Shown: positions 17,356 through 25,941 of the stretch, piece by piece
Position numbering within the stretch: position 1 is the stretch's first letter
Layout: the number at the start of each line of letters is the position of its first letter
Source of the DNA: Anseongella ginsenosidimutans
GTDB lineage: Bacteria; Bacteroidota; Bacteroidia; Sphingobacteriales; Sphingobacteriaceae
Direction of reading: 5' to 3'
Length of the DNA: 64,000 nucleotides
Assembly: GCF_008033235.1 (NCBI RefSeq)
Contig: NZ_CP042432.1
Coordinates: 2,542,001-2,606,000, forward strand
The notes under the pieces: generated by a model
What the model was told of the DNA's origin: nothing
Seen by the model: only the letters and a program-made list of their open reading frames with translations
Database searches by the model: none
Program-made: the position numbers and the translations under genes

Positions 17356-19560
17356 TTATTCGGAATCTTTGTTTTCTTCAGGATTTTCTCCTTCGGAGCT
17401 TTCTTCCGGAGCTTTAGGAGCTTCTGCTTTAGGCTCTGCAGCTTTGGGCGAAGCTTTGCTCTGTTTTTCGGAATCTTCCATTTCGGCTTTCAGGTTGGCA
17501 AGTACCGCGAGGTCGCCTAAAGTGGTTTTCTCTACGGATTCTTTTACCTTTTTTACCGTTTTTGCCTGCTTAACGGTATCTTTTTTCCGTGAAGCCCTTT
17601 CGGATTTATCCAGTTCGGCTTTTTCTTCTTCCCAGATCCTGGAGTGGGATACCAGAATGCGGCGACTGTCCTTGTTGAACTCAAGTATCTTGAATTCGAG
17701 GGTTTCATCGGCTGCCGCCGTGGTTCCGTCCTCCTTCACAAGATGCTTGCCGGGGCAGAAGCCTTCCACGCCATAAGGCAGTGCGATAATTGCTCCTTTA
17801 TCCTGGAGTTTTATCACAGTTCCCTGATGAACGCTGCCTTCGGTAAAGACCGTTTCGAAAGTATCCCAGGGGTTTTCTTCCAGTTGTTTATGACCAAGGC
17901 TAAGCTTGCGGTTTTCTTCGTCTACTTCCAGAACAACCACTTCCATTTCTTCACCTACTTTGGTGAATTCATTGGGATGGTTGATCTTCTTGCCCCAGGA
18001 GAGGTCGGAAATATGTACTAAACCGTCAATGCCTTCTTCCATTTCAACGAAAACGCCGAAGTTGGTCATGTTGCGTACCACAGCCTTATGCTGGCTGCCA
18101 ACCGGATAGCGATCAGCAATACCTGCCCAGGGATCCTGGCTCAGCTGCTTAATGCCTAATGACATCTTCCTGTCATCGCGGTCAATGGTAAGCACTTCTG
18201 CTTCAACCTCGTCGCCAACCTTCAGGAATTCCTGCGGGTTACGCAGGTGCTGTGACCAGGACATCTCTGAAACGTGAATAAGTCCTTCCACGCCGGGGAT
18301 GATCTCCATGAACGCACCGTAATCGGCAACTGTCACGACTTTTCCTTTTACCCTGGAGCCTGGCTGGATGGATTCGTCCAGTGATTCCCATGGGTGAGCG
18401 GTCAGCTGTTTTAAACCTAAGGCAATGCGTTTCTTGTCATCGTCGAAATCAAGCACTACCACATTGATCTTCTGATCAAGCTGCAGTACTTCTTCCGGAT
18501 GTTCAATACGTCCCCATGAAATGTCGGTAATGTGAAGCAAGCCATCTACGCCGCCAAGGTCAATGAATACCCCGAATGGCGTAATGTTCTTAACGGTGCC
18601 TTCCAGTACCTGGCCTTTTTCCAGTTTGGAGATGATCTCCATTTTCTGGCTTTCAAGGTCGTCTTCAATAAGGGCCTTGTGGGAAACTACCACGTTCTTG
18701 AACTCGTGATTGATCTTCACCACCTTGAATTCCATATCCTTGCCTACGTACTGATCGTAGTCACGGATAGGCTTAATATCAATTTGCGAACCAGGAAGGA
18801 ACGCTTCCACACCTTCAATGTCCACGATAAGACCGCCTTTCGTACGGCTCTTAACGAATCCATTGATCACTTCGTCCGTTTCAAGCGCCTGGTTGATCCG
18901 CTCCCAGGACTTCTGAGTTTTCGCACGCTTACGGGAAAGAACCAGCTGACCATTCTTGTCTTCCTGGTTTTCCACATACACATCAACTACATCGCCCGCC
19001 TTCAGGTCAGGCATGTCGCGGAACTCGGAAAGGGGTACCAAACCGTCTGATTTGAAGCCGACGTTCAGTACCACGTCTTTAGCGGTAACGGTCACTACTT
19101 TCCCACTAACAATTTCATTCTTGCTGATGGGGCGTAATGTCTCTGAGTAAATGTTTTCAAGCTTTTCCCGCTCTTCTTTTGAATAGCCGGAAAAACCTTT
19201 CTGATCTGCATCCCAGTCAAACTCCTCGGTAGGCGTTTCGAAGTTAAGTATGTCTTCTGTAGCCTGGGCCGGGGCTTTGGCTTCAGGTTCGGCAGCCGCT
19301 TGAGCTTCCGCTTTTACTTCCGCAGGCGCTTCAGCTTCCGCGGGGGTTTCAGCTTTTGCCGGAGTTTCAGGCTCAGCCGGGGTTTCGGTAGATTCCGGTG
19401 CTTCGGTGTTATTTTCCGCAACCGGGACATCTTCCTTGGGCGCTTCTTCAGCAGCGTCCGGAGTGGCAGCAGCTTCTTTTGCCTGATCCTCTCCCGAGGC
19501 GGCTTCAGAGCCTGCTGGCAGTTCTTCGTTTAATTCTTCCTGTTCTTTTTTTGTTGTCAA
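17356..19560 (-). CDS. rpsA: 30S ribosomal protein S1
   Basis: Binds mRNA on the small ribosomal subunit and helps start translation. Six S1 RNA-binding repeats are visible, beginning roughly at residues 150, 231, 318, 404, 489 and 577 in the numbering used here. Repeats 3 to 5 have the clear GVFIDLGGVDGLLHITDISW, GAFMEIIPGVEGLIHVSEMSW and GVFVEMEEGIDGLVHISDLSW signatures. A long Ala/Glu/Pro-rich N-terminal tail (about 120 residues) and an acidic C-terminal tail flank them, making it longer (734 aa) than typical. Start: TTG at 19560 is chosen because AAGGAG lies 9 nt upstream and the likely promoter (19599-19630) lies between this TTG and the in-frame ATG at 19629, which would not be transcribed. 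Confidence 0.93.
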   Translation of the reverse strand: MTTKKEQEELNEELPAGSEAASGEDQAKEAAATPDAAEEAPKEDVPVAENNTEAPESTETPAEPETPAKAETPAEAEAPAEVKAEAQAAAEPEAKAPAQATEDILNFETPTEEFDWDADQKGFSGYSKEEREKLENIYSETLRPISKNEIVSGKVVTVTAKDVVLNVGFKSDGLVPLSEFRDMPDLKAGDVVDVYVENQEDKNGQLVLSRKRAKTQKSWERINQALETDEVINGFVKSRTKGGLIVDIEGVEAFLPGSQIDIKPIRDYDQYVGKDMEFKVVKINHEFKNVVVSHKALIEDDLESQKMEIISKLEKGQVLEGTVKNITPFGVFIDLGGVDGLLHITDISWGRIEHPEEVLQLDQKINVVVLDFDDDKKRIALGLKQLTAHPWESLDESIQPGSRVKGKVVTVADYGAFMEIIPGVEGLIHVSEMSWSQHLRNPQEFLKVGDEVEAEVLTIDRDDRKMSLGIKQLSQDPWAGIADRYPVGSQHKAVVRNMTNFGVFVEMEEGIDGLVHISDLSWGKKINHPNEFTKVGEEMEVVVLEVDEENRKLSLGHKQLEENPWDTFETVFTEGSVHQGTVIKLQDKGAIIALPYGVEGFCPGKHLVKEDGTTAAADETLEFKILEFNKDSRRILVSHSRIWEEEKAELDKSERASRKKDTVKQAKTVKKVKESVEKTTLGDLAVLANLKAEMEDSEKQSKASPKAAEPKAEAPKAPEESSEGENPEENKDSE

Positions 19561-19569
19561 TATTTTAAT

Positions 19570-19575
19570 CTCCTT
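19570..19575 (-). promoter_or_regulatory. Shine-Dalgarno AAGGAG deciding a TTG start for rpsA
   Basis: On the minus strand, AAGGAG at 19575-19570 lies 9 nt before TTG at 19560; a second purine tract (GGAGG) is just upstream. Strong SD sites are not the rule in Bacteroidota, so this one is informative for start choice. Confidence 0.65.
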
Positions 19576-19598
19576 TTCCTCCGCTTTTCGCGGGGACG

Positions 19599-19630
19599 CA
19601 AAGTTAGAAATAAAAGTACTAAGTATCAAA
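19599..19630 (-). promoter_or_regulatory. Bacteroidota-type promoter of rpsA
   Basis: Minus strand: -33 element TTTG (19630-19627), 20-nt spacer, -7 element TAACTTTG (19606-19599). This matches the TTTG / TAnnTTTG consensus of the main Bacteroidota sigma factor. Expected transcript start is near 19592, giving a leader of about 32 nt to the TTG start. Confidence 0.6.
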
Positions 19631-19684
19631 TAGTAAAGAATGTTATGGCAAGCCGGGACCTGACTTTTTGAACATTAACTGCCA

Positions 19685-20609
19685 TTACAGGGCGTTCATG
19701 ATCCCCGCCCGAACCTTTCTTACAAAGCTTTCTTCAACTCCCTCGATGGAAGCAATCTTTTGATCATCCAAGTCCGTTTGTTTGATCAGGGCCAGGACAG
19801 ATGAATGTTTCTGCTGTTGAATACCTTCCCGCAGGCCTTCCTCCCGGCCTTCCTCCCGGCCTTCCCGTTTCGAGGCGCTTGCAATACTTCTAAGGTCGCG
19901 ATCATAGTCAATTGTCATTTTTTGGTCCTCCTTTAGCTTATTGTAATCGGTTAATTGAAATAGTTTTTCAAATAAGGGCCCCTCAAAGGACGAAGGCTGC
20001 TCCTGCAGATGAGGTAAGGCCTTCATGAGGCACAGCCACTTATCAAGATTGGTTTGCAGTTCGGCGATCGTCTTGGTGAACCTGGGAAGCTCCACCAGTA
20101 TCAGTTCAAATGAAGCAGGGTAGGAGTGATCCTTTCCGGAATTCACAAGCTGATAGACGTTCAGGTACTCCCTTTTCCGCTCACACGGCAAGTTCATGTC
20201 CTTCCAGGGATCGTAGTTGACAATGGCAATGGCACAAATTCCCGGAAGGGGATAATGGTTTCCCTGTTTCCCAGCCTGTACCTGCTCGCTGCCTAAACGC
20301 ATTGCATAGTAGAGCAGCCTCCGGAAAAAGCCGTCCCGGGCATCCCGCTGCATCTCAATCAGGAATTGCTCTCCCTGGTCGCTGGTATACTGGATATCGT
20401 ACAGCACTTTCCTGATTTTTTTTCGTTTCGCCCTGGCGCTCGCTAAGGCCATACCGGAGGTCTCCGATCGCTTTCCGTCCCTGGCGCAGGCTGTTGAGGA
20501 AGTCAATCAGCAGCTCTTTGTTAGCTTCTTTGCCGAAGATATGCTTAAACGCAAAGTCACTGCGGAGGTCCAGGTAGCGGGAGCCGTACCTGGTGGATTC
20601 CGGTTCCAT
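19685..20609 (-). pseudogene. Rpn-family PD-(D/E)XK nuclease/transposase relative, frameshifted near 20416
   Basis: Family of recombination-promoting nucleases (Rpn, PDDEXK type). The first frame holds RYLDLRSDFAFKHIFGKEAN and DFLNSLRQGRKAIGDLRYG, typical of the family start. It then breaks at an A8 run (T-run 20416-20423 on the plus strand). The second frame resumes with VLYDIQYTSDQGEQFLIEMQ, containing the Asp and E-x-Q of the nuclease core, and continues to a C-terminus with REEGREEG repeats, a hallmark of this family. Removing one A restores about 307 residues. Start taken at ATG 20609 because the upstream in-frame extension is low-complexity. No terminal inverted repeats or target duplications seen. 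Confidence 0.8.
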
Positions 20610-20657
20610 CAGCCACAGCGCGCAGGGTCCCGTCAGCCACAGCGCATAGGGTCCCGC
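20610..20657. repeat. Two tandem 24-bp units upstream of the rpn gene; rest of 20658-21075 featureless
   Basis: Units at 20610-20633 and 20634-20657 both read CAGCCACAGCGC then two differing bases then AGGGTCCCG. The repeat continues in frame from the rpn start codon, lengthening the open frame upstream, and is why I did not use the more distal ATG. The remaining sequence to 21075 holds nothing I can identify. Confidence 0.75.
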
Positions 20658-21075
20658 CAGCGCCCGCGCGTCCGGGCCTGGCGGGTACTCCCATGAGCGA
20701 TAGCGCTTTTTTACCTGCGGTTCCTGCAAATTTTCCTGCGGTTTCAGCAGGCTTTCCCGGCGATACTGCCAACATGAACTGCTCCGGGGGCGCAAGTCCA
20801 TACGTTCTTCTCTGGTTTTCAACTGGTACATGTTCTAAATAGGTTTTGTATAGCCATGCTGATCTGTAATGGGTACATTCCACAGGCAGCGGTTAAAATT
20901 GATAACAGGAGTAAAGGTAAGAACCCCGCACTTTAAGGCCAAGACAATTCGTAAACCTTTTAGGAATACTTTTCTATGCAGAATGGCTGCTGCAGTAAGT
21001 TAGCGAACAAGTCCAATGCTATAACAACTTAGAAAACATTGCCTCTTCGCCAAACCGGTAACGGAAGAAAACTGG

Positions 21076-21993
21076 TCAATGCTTACTAACCGGGGAGTTG
21101 CTTTCTTCTATTTCAATAATCTTGAATTTTACGGATTGCCTCGCGGCTCTTACCGGGCGGCCGATCGCTGCTGCATAATTTTTGGTGAAAACCGCCCCGT
21201 AATAAAAAATAAGCGATGAATAGAAAATAAATAAAAGGAGTACGATTACACTGGCGGATGTCCCGAATACGGAACCGATATCGCTTCTGATAAGCACACG
21301 GCCCAGGATAAACTTCCCCAGCGTGAAAAGGAGGGCCGTACAGAAGCCACCAACCAGGGCCGGTTTCCAGGCAATGCGTGCGTTAGGCAGCAGCTTGAAG
21401 ATAATGCCGAACCAGCCGGTAATGCTCAGGACGGAAAAAAGAAAGTTAATCGTTTTAATAAAAAAGACGTCCTTGCCCGGAAAAAGGGCGTGAAGCCGGC
21501 TTCCGAGAAAAGCCAGGAAAGTGTCTGATACCAGGGAAAGCAGGAAAAGCAGGCCGCTTATCAATACCACCAGGAAGGATAGCCCTCTTCCCGCCAGGAT
21601 CTCCCTGATCGTTGCTCCCTCGCGCACTTTCAGGTGCCAGAGCTGGTTAATGGAACGTTTTATCAAACTCATCAGCGTGGTGGCCACGAAAGTCAGGAAC
21701 AGGAAGCCAAGAATGGAGCGGAGGGGATCGCCGGCCAGCGCCCGGAAATTCCGGAAGATCATGTTCACAGTTTCGGTACTCTTATCACCAAGGACTGCTG
21801 AAAGTTTGCTGAAAAGTTCTCCGCGCAGCATGTCGGGCTTGACAATTATTCCAAGTACGCTGATCAGGATGATCAATATGGGCGGCAAAGCGAACAGGGT
21901 AAAGAAGGCGGTTGAAGAGGCAAGTTGGAGCGGGTTGCTGTTCCGGTATTCCTTTATGGAAAGGATGGTGGTCTTATAAAGCTGGCGAAGCAC
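21076..21993 (-). CDS. YihY/BrkB-family inner-membrane protein
   Basis: 305 residues with about six transmembrane helices. It opens with LQLASSTAFFTLFALPPILIILISVLG, the conserved first helix of the YihY/virulence factor BrkB family (once mislabelled ribonuclease BN). Later helices include LSFLVVLISGLLFLLSLVSDTFL, VLSITGWFGIIFKLLPNARIAW and ASVIVLLLFIFYSSLIFYYGAVF, which are typical of the family. Molecular role is unknown. It uses a GTG start that shares one base with the cmk stop (TAGTG), so translation is likely coupled to cmk. Confidence 0.9.
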   Translation of the reverse strand: MLRQLYKTTILSIKEYRNSNPLQLASSTAFFTLFALPPILIILISVLGIIVKPDMLRGELFSKLSAVLGDKSTETVNMIFRNFRALAGDPLRSILGFLFLTFVATTLMSLIKRSINQLWHLKVREGATIREILAGRGLSFLVVLISGLLFLLSLVSDTFLAFLGSRLHALFPGKDVFFIKTINFLFSVLSITGWFGIIFKLLPNARIAWKPALVGGFCTALLFTLGKFILGRVLIRSDIGSVFGTSASVIVLLLFIFYSSLIFYYGAVFTKNYAAAIGRPVRAARQSVKFKIIEIEESNSPVSKH

Positions 21994-22664
21994 TATAGCC
22001 TTTCTTTTATCTTTTTCATGATCCAGCTCAGCTGTTCTTCCCGGCTCATGCAGGAATTATCCAGTTCAAGTGCGTCCGGCGCCTTCAGGAGGGGGCTCCA
22101 GGCTCTGGTGGTGTCTTCATGATCTCTTTTCAGCAGGTTTTTATGTATTTCTTCCAGGCTTACCGCCAGTCCTTTGGCACGCAGTTCTTCGTACCGTCGC
22201 CGGGCCCTTACGCCGGGATCTGCAGTCATGAATATTTTCAGTGAAGCTTGGGGAAACACGACCGTGCCGATATCCCGTCCGTCCATCACAAGATTTTCTT
22301 TCTTCCCCATGTCCCGTTGCAGTTTTACCATTTTATCGCGAACCTCAGGAATAGCGCTCACCTTGCTTACCAGGTTAGAAACGGGCATTTTCCGGATGTC
22401 TCCGGTGATATCCCGGCCATTTAAGAATACCTGCATTCCTTCCTGCCCGGCTTTTAGTTCAATGTTGATCTGATCAAGCGCAGCCTTAACGGCTTCATTA
22501 TCTTGAAGGTCGATATTTTTCTTGAGAAAATAAAAAGTAACCGCCCGGTACATGGCGCCCGAATCAATATAAATAAATCCCAGTTCGCCGGCAACCGCCC
22601 GGGCAAGGGTACTTTTTCCGCAGGAGGAATGTCCGTCTATTGCTATGATGAAAGGCACTGGCAT
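21993..22664 (-). CDS. cmk: Cytidylate kinase
   Basis: Phosphorylates CMP and dCMP to diphosphates with ATP. 223 residues. P-loop IAIDGHSSCGKSTLARAVA at residues 7-25, the YIDSGAMYRAVTFY nucleotide-binding segment, and the MDGRDIGTVVFP motif that places the acceptor CMP. The lid region RARRRYEELRAKG follows. It is divergent from arfB, whose start lies 42 bp away, and its stop overlaps the yihY-like GTG. Standard length and complete motif set. Confidence 0.96.
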   Translation of the reverse strand: MPVPFIIAIDGHSSCGKSTLARAVAGELGFIYIDSGAMYRAVTFYFLKKNIDLQDNEAVKAALDQINIELKAGQEGMQVFLNGRDITGDIRKMPVSNLVSKVSAIPEVRDKMVKLQRDMGKKENLVMDGRDIGTVVFPQASLKIFMTADPGVRARRRYEELRAKGLAVSLEEIHKNLLKRDHEDTTRAWSPLLKAPDALELDNSCMSREEQLSWIMKKIKERL

Positions 22665-22706
22665 GGTTTTTCCTGCGAAATAAAGGCTATATTTGCAAAT
22701 ATCCTA

Positions 22707-23138
22707 ATGAAAGATCAGCTAAACGAAGAAGAAGTTGCCCGGGAGGTTCGGTTTAAAGCCACCAGGAGTTCCGGGAAAGGGGGACAGCATGTGAATAAAG
22801 TGTCTACCCGCGTGGAAGCTTATTTGGATATACCGGCGGCGGAGTGCTTTAGCTCAGAACAAAAAAACCTTCTTTTTGAAAAGCTCGGCGGAAAACTCAG
22901 TCAGGCCGGCGTGCTGCAGGTGACCAGCGAAGAGGAGCGCAGCCAGCTGATGAATAAAGAAAGGGCCCTGAATAAAATGCTGGCGTTGCTGGCAAAGGCG
23001 CTGAAACCACGAAAGCCCAGGAAAGCGACCCGGCCCGGTCGCGCTGCCGTCGAAAAACGCCTTCGCGAAAAAACCTACCTGTCCCGGAAAAAGGAAGTCC
23101 GCCGTAAACCTTCTGTGGAAAAAGATAATTCGGGCTAG
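22707..23138 (+). CDS. arfB: Alternative ribosome-rescue factor ArfB (YaeJ-type peptidyl-tRNA hydrolase)
   Basis: Releases peptides from ribosomes stalled without a stop codon. 143 residues. It has the catalytic GGQ loop in ATRSSGKGGQHVNKVSTRVE, as in class I release factors, but no codon-recognition domain. The C-terminus is a Lys/Arg-rich tail (RLREKTYLSRKKEVRRKP) that in ArfB enters the empty mRNA channel. The frame is open farther upstream, but ATG at 22707 opens the homologous part and avoids running antisense through cmk. A TATATTTG box (22688-22695) lies just upstream. The last codons are part of a 30-bp direct duplication (see separate entry). Confidence 0.92.
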   Translation: MKDQLNEEEVAREVRFKATRSSGKGGQHVNKVSTRVEAYLDIPAAECFSSEQKNLLFEKLGGKLSQAGVLQVTSEEERSQLMNKERALNKMLALLAKALKPRKPRKATRPGRAAVEKRLREKTYLSRKKEVRRKPSVEKDNSG

Positions 23139-23176
23139 TTCCCTGCAAACTTTCTGTGGAAAAAGATAATTCCGGC
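23106..23176. repeat. 30-bp direct repeat at the 3' end of arfB
   Basis: Copies at about 23106-23136 and 23147-23176 share the core TTCTGTGGAAAAAGATAATT. The first encodes the last residues of ArfB and its stop; the second lies just past the stop. Looks like a local tandem duplication of the gene's end. Confidence 0.75.
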
Positions 23177-23224
23177 TGTGGCGATACCGTCCAGACTACC
23201 GTAGCGGCCAGACGACTGACCGGT

Positions 23225-23791
23225 TCAACGTTTTTTTCTGAGAGGATTGTAAAAGAGGCTGAGCAGCAGCAAGGCGGTAACCAGCACCAATGCTATGGAA
23301 AGCCCCCTGTTTGCCGATTGCCGGCGTTCAATTCCCGCCTTGAGCGTGCTTTCACGTTTTTCCAATGCCGATAATTGCTCCTCATACCTTGATTTCAGCG
23401 TTTCTGCGGAATCAAGGCGGTTGTAAAGGGATTTTCTAAGCTGAAGCGTTTCGTCTTTTTCGGTTTTCTGTTTTGTATAGTTTTCCAGTTTGCCGTAATT
23501 CAGGATCTGGTTATCCAGCTCAATGATCCTTTGCTGAGTTTGCAGGATATTCCTGAGGTCTTTCTTGCTTTGTCCTCCGAAGAGCGCGTTTTCCTCCAGG
23601 TTAAAACGCCTCCACTGCTGAAGAAGGCCGGCACGGCGGCTCATCATTTCCCGCAGCTCCGCGTCCGCACTCTGGCCGGCGGCCATACCTGAAAAAAGAA
23701 GGAGGAGAACAAGCGGCAGCAAGAAGCGGCAGGCACATTTGCAGGAAGGACGGCCTGCGCCGAAGGGAGTTGATAGTTTTAATGGCATCAT
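23225..23791 (-). CDS. Membrane-anchored coiled-coil protein, unknown
   Basis: About 188 residues. The N-terminal part contains a hydrophobic stretch (CRFLLPLVLLLLFSGMAAGQ) that looks like a signal peptide, then a long Gln/Glu/Leu/Arg-rich region (LRNILQTQQRIIELDNQILN, KSRYEEQLSALEKRESTLKA) of coiled-coil character, and a C-terminal transmembrane helix (SIALVLVTALLLLSLFY) followed by a basic tail (NPLRKKR). This predicts a periplasmic rod anchored in the inner membrane. The open frame reaches farther upstream into accC, so the ATG at 23791 (or 23788) is preferred; it gives a 55-bp divergent spacer with accC. No family recognised. Confidence 0.65.
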   Translation of the reverse strand: MMPLKLSTPFGAGRPSCKCACRFLLPLVLLLLFSGMAAGQSADAELREMMSRRAGLLQQWRRFNLEENALFGGQSKKDLRNILQTQQRIIELDNQILNYGKLENYTKQKTEKDETLQLRKSLYNRLDSAETLKSRYEEQLSALEKRESTLKAGIERRQSANRGLSIALVLVTALLLLSLFYNPLRKKR

Positions 23792-23846
23792 GAGGAAAAA
23801 TAGTAAATTTAGCAGCAAAAATAAGCTGAACCGCAAAAGTAGCCGA

Positions 23847-25334
23847 ATGAAAAAACTTTTAATAGCAAACCGGGGAGAAATTGCATTAAGGATCATGCGG
23901 TCAGCCAAAGAAATGGGCATTGCTACCGTGGCGGTTTTTTCCGAAGCAGATCGCCGTTCTCCTCATGTGCAATTTGCCGACGAAGCAATTTGTATTGGTT
24001 CCGCGCCTGCCGCGTCTTCCTATCTTTCTGTGGAAAATATCCTGGAGGCTTGTAAAGCTGCCGGTGCAGATGCTGTTCACCCCGGCTATGGTTTTTTGTC
24101 GGAGAATGCCAGCTTCGCAAAAAAAGTGCAGGAGGCAGGGCTGATCTTTGTGGGGCCTTCGCCCGAAAGCATAGAGATGATGGGGAATAAGCTGGAGGCC
24201 AAAAGCGCTGCGCGGAAACAAGGCGTCCCCCTGGTACCCGGGACCGCATCTGCTATCTCCGGGATTGAAGAGGCTCTGGAAGTAGCCAGGGAAATCGGCT
24301 TTCCGCTGCTAATCAAGGCTGCCGCCGGCGGAGGGGGAAAAGGGATGCGCATAGTTGAAGATATAAATGAAGTAGAAGAGCAGATGCGTCTGGCTATCAG
24401 TGAAGCAACTTCCGCATTTGGTGACGGGTCTGTCTTTATAGAAAGGTACGTAAGCGCTCCCAGGCACATAGAGATACAGGTTCTTGCCGATACGCATGGA
24501 AACGCCGTTTATCTTTTTGAACGGGAATGTTCCATCCAGCGAAGGCATCAGAAAGTTATCGAGGAAGCCCCTTCGGCGGTGGTTACCCCGGAGATCAGGA
24601 AGGCTATGGGCCGCTGTGCGATAGCGCTTTGCAAAGCCTGTAGCTACATAGGAGCGGGAACTGTGGAGTTTATTTTTGATGAAGATCACCGGTTTTACTT
24701 CCTTGAAATGAACACCCGGCTGCAGGTAGAACATCCGGTTACGGAGATGATCACCGGGATTGACCTGGTAAAGGAACAGTTGAAGATCGCAAGGGGAGAA
24801 GCGCTGTCTTTCAGCCAGGAAAGCCTTTCAATTAATGGACACTCCCTGGAACTGAGAGTCTATGCCGAAGACCCCGCCAACGGGTTTCTGCCCGATATCG
24901 GCCGGCTCCGGAATTACCGGTTGCCCCAGGGCCCCGGGGTGCGCGTAGATGGCGGCTACGAGGAAGGGATGGACATTCCTATCAATTATGATCCCTTAAT
25001 TGCCAAGCTGATCGTTCATGGAAATAGCCGCGAGGAAGCTATTGCCCGGATGATCAGGGCCATTGGCGAATACCGTATTTCGGGGGTGCAAACTACACTG
25101 GATTTCGGGGATTTTGTCATGCGGCATCCCGCCTTTACCTCCGGAAATTTTGATACGCATTTCGTGAAGAACTATTTTGGACCACTGAATAGTCAGTCAA
25201 ACGGAGGTAATGAATCTTTGGTTTCATCATTCATATCTTATGATTTGATTAACAGAAATTTAAAAAATACAAAATGCCAAAATGGCAGTTCGGATCTACG
25301 AAGTGAATGGGTCCGAAAGAGGAAAAACAGCTAA
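23847..25334 (+). CDS. accC: Acyl-CoA carboxylase biotin carboxylase subunit (PCC/MCC-type)
   Basis: ATP-dependent carboxylation of biotin on a carrier protein. 495 residues, ATP-grasp fold. MKKLLIANRGEIALRIMRSA opens the N-domain; KAAAGGGGKGMRIV is the ATP-binding Gly-rich loop; ECSIQRRHQKVIEEAP and FLEMNTRLQVEHPVTE carry catalytic Lys, Glu and Arg residues. It exceeds the classic 450-residue AccC by a tail ending SEWVRKRKNS, a style seen in Bacteroidota propionyl-/acyl-CoA carboxylase subunits. No carrier or carboxyltransferase gene is adjacent; ribE follows. The ATG at 23847 is used because the longer frame runs antisense over the neighbouring gene. Confidence 0.93.
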   Translation: MKKLLIANRGEIALRIMRSAKEMGIATVAVFSEADRRSPHVQFADEAICIGSAPAASSYLSVENILEACKAAGADAVHPGYGFLSENASFAKKVQEAGLIFVGPSPESIEMMGNKLEAKSAARKQGVPLVPGTASAISGIEEALEVAREIGFPLLIKAAAGGGGKGMRIVEDINEVEEQMRLAISEATSAFGDGSVFIERYVSAPRHIEIQVLADTHGNAVYLFERECSIQRRHQKVIEEAPSAVVTPEIRKAMGRCAIALCKACSYIGAGTVEFIFDEDHRFYFLEMNTRLQVEHPVTEMITGIDLVKEQLKIARGEALSFSQESLSINGHSLELRVYAEDPANGFLPDIGRLRNYRLPQGPGVRVDGGYEEGMDIPINYDPLIAKLIVHGNSREEAIARMIRAIGEYRISGVQTTLDFGDFVMRHPAFTSGNFDTHFVKNYFGPLNSQSNGGNESLVSSFISYDLINRNLKNTKCQNGSSDLRSEWVRKRKNS

Positions 25335-25356
25335 GTTTTAATTGAAAATCACCTGC

Positions 25357-25941
25357 ATGTTTACAGGAATTATTGAAGCAATGGGGAAAGTTGTTTCCCT
25401 CGAAAAAGACAGAGGCAATGTGCATCTTACCCTGGAATCGGAACTGGCGCCTGCGCTAAAAGTCGATCAGAGCCTTTCGCACAACGGAGTTTGCCTGACC
25501 GTGGTGGAAACCGGCGACGCAGCCTATAAAGTAACGGCTATTTCAGAAACGCTCAGCCGGAGCAATATTGGTTTATTAAAAACAGGCCACCTGGTAAACC
25601 TGGAGCGTTCCCTGCTGATGAACGGCCGCCTGGACGGACACATTGTCCAGGGGCATGTGGACCAAACAGCGGAATGCCTGGAGGTCAGGGAGCAGGGCGG
25701 CAGCTATCTTTTTGTATTCGGGTATGCTCCCTTGCCGGGAAATGTTACAGTCGAAAAAGGATCTATCTGTGTGAACGGCGTGAGCCTGACGGTCGTTGAT
25801 TCCCTTCCCGGAAAATTTTCTGTTGCGGTAATTCCTTATACTTTTGATCATACGAATTTTTCTGCCATCCGGCCGGGCGATACGGTAAACCTGGAGTTTG
25901 ATATAATTGGAAAATACGTTCGCCGGTTAATGAATTTATAA
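25357..25941 (+). CDS. ribE: Riboflavin synthase, alpha subunit
   Basis: Makes riboflavin from two 6,7-dimethyl-8-ribityllumazine molecules. 194 residues in two similar lumazine-binding halves: the first opens with MFTGIIEAMGKVV, which is diagnostic, and has LSHNGVCLTVVE; the second repeats the pattern as GSICVNGVSLTVVD. Normal length. ATG at 25357 is chosen over an upstream TTG (25342) because the protein family starts exactly at MFTGI. accC ends 22 bp upstream. Its TAA overlaps the next gene's ATG by one base. Confidence 0.96.
   Translation: MFTGIIEAMGKVVSLEKDRGNVHLTLESELAPALKVDQSLSHNGVCLTVVETGDAAYKVTAISETLSRSNIGLLKTGHLVNLERSLLMNGRLDGHIVQGHVDQTAECLEVREQGGSYLFVFGYAPLPGNVTVEKGSICVNGVSLTVVDSLPGKFSVAVIPYTFDHTNFSAIRPGDTVNLEFDIIGKYVRRLMNL

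Noticed and set aside
19561-19629. ATG at 19629 as rpsA start
   Set aside because: Lies upstream of the -7 box (19599-19606), so it would be outside the transcript; the added residues have no S1-like sequence.
19685-20831. Insertion sequence around the rpn gene
   Set aside because: No terminal inverted repeats, target duplications or DDE transposase; Rpn relatives are not classical IS transposases.
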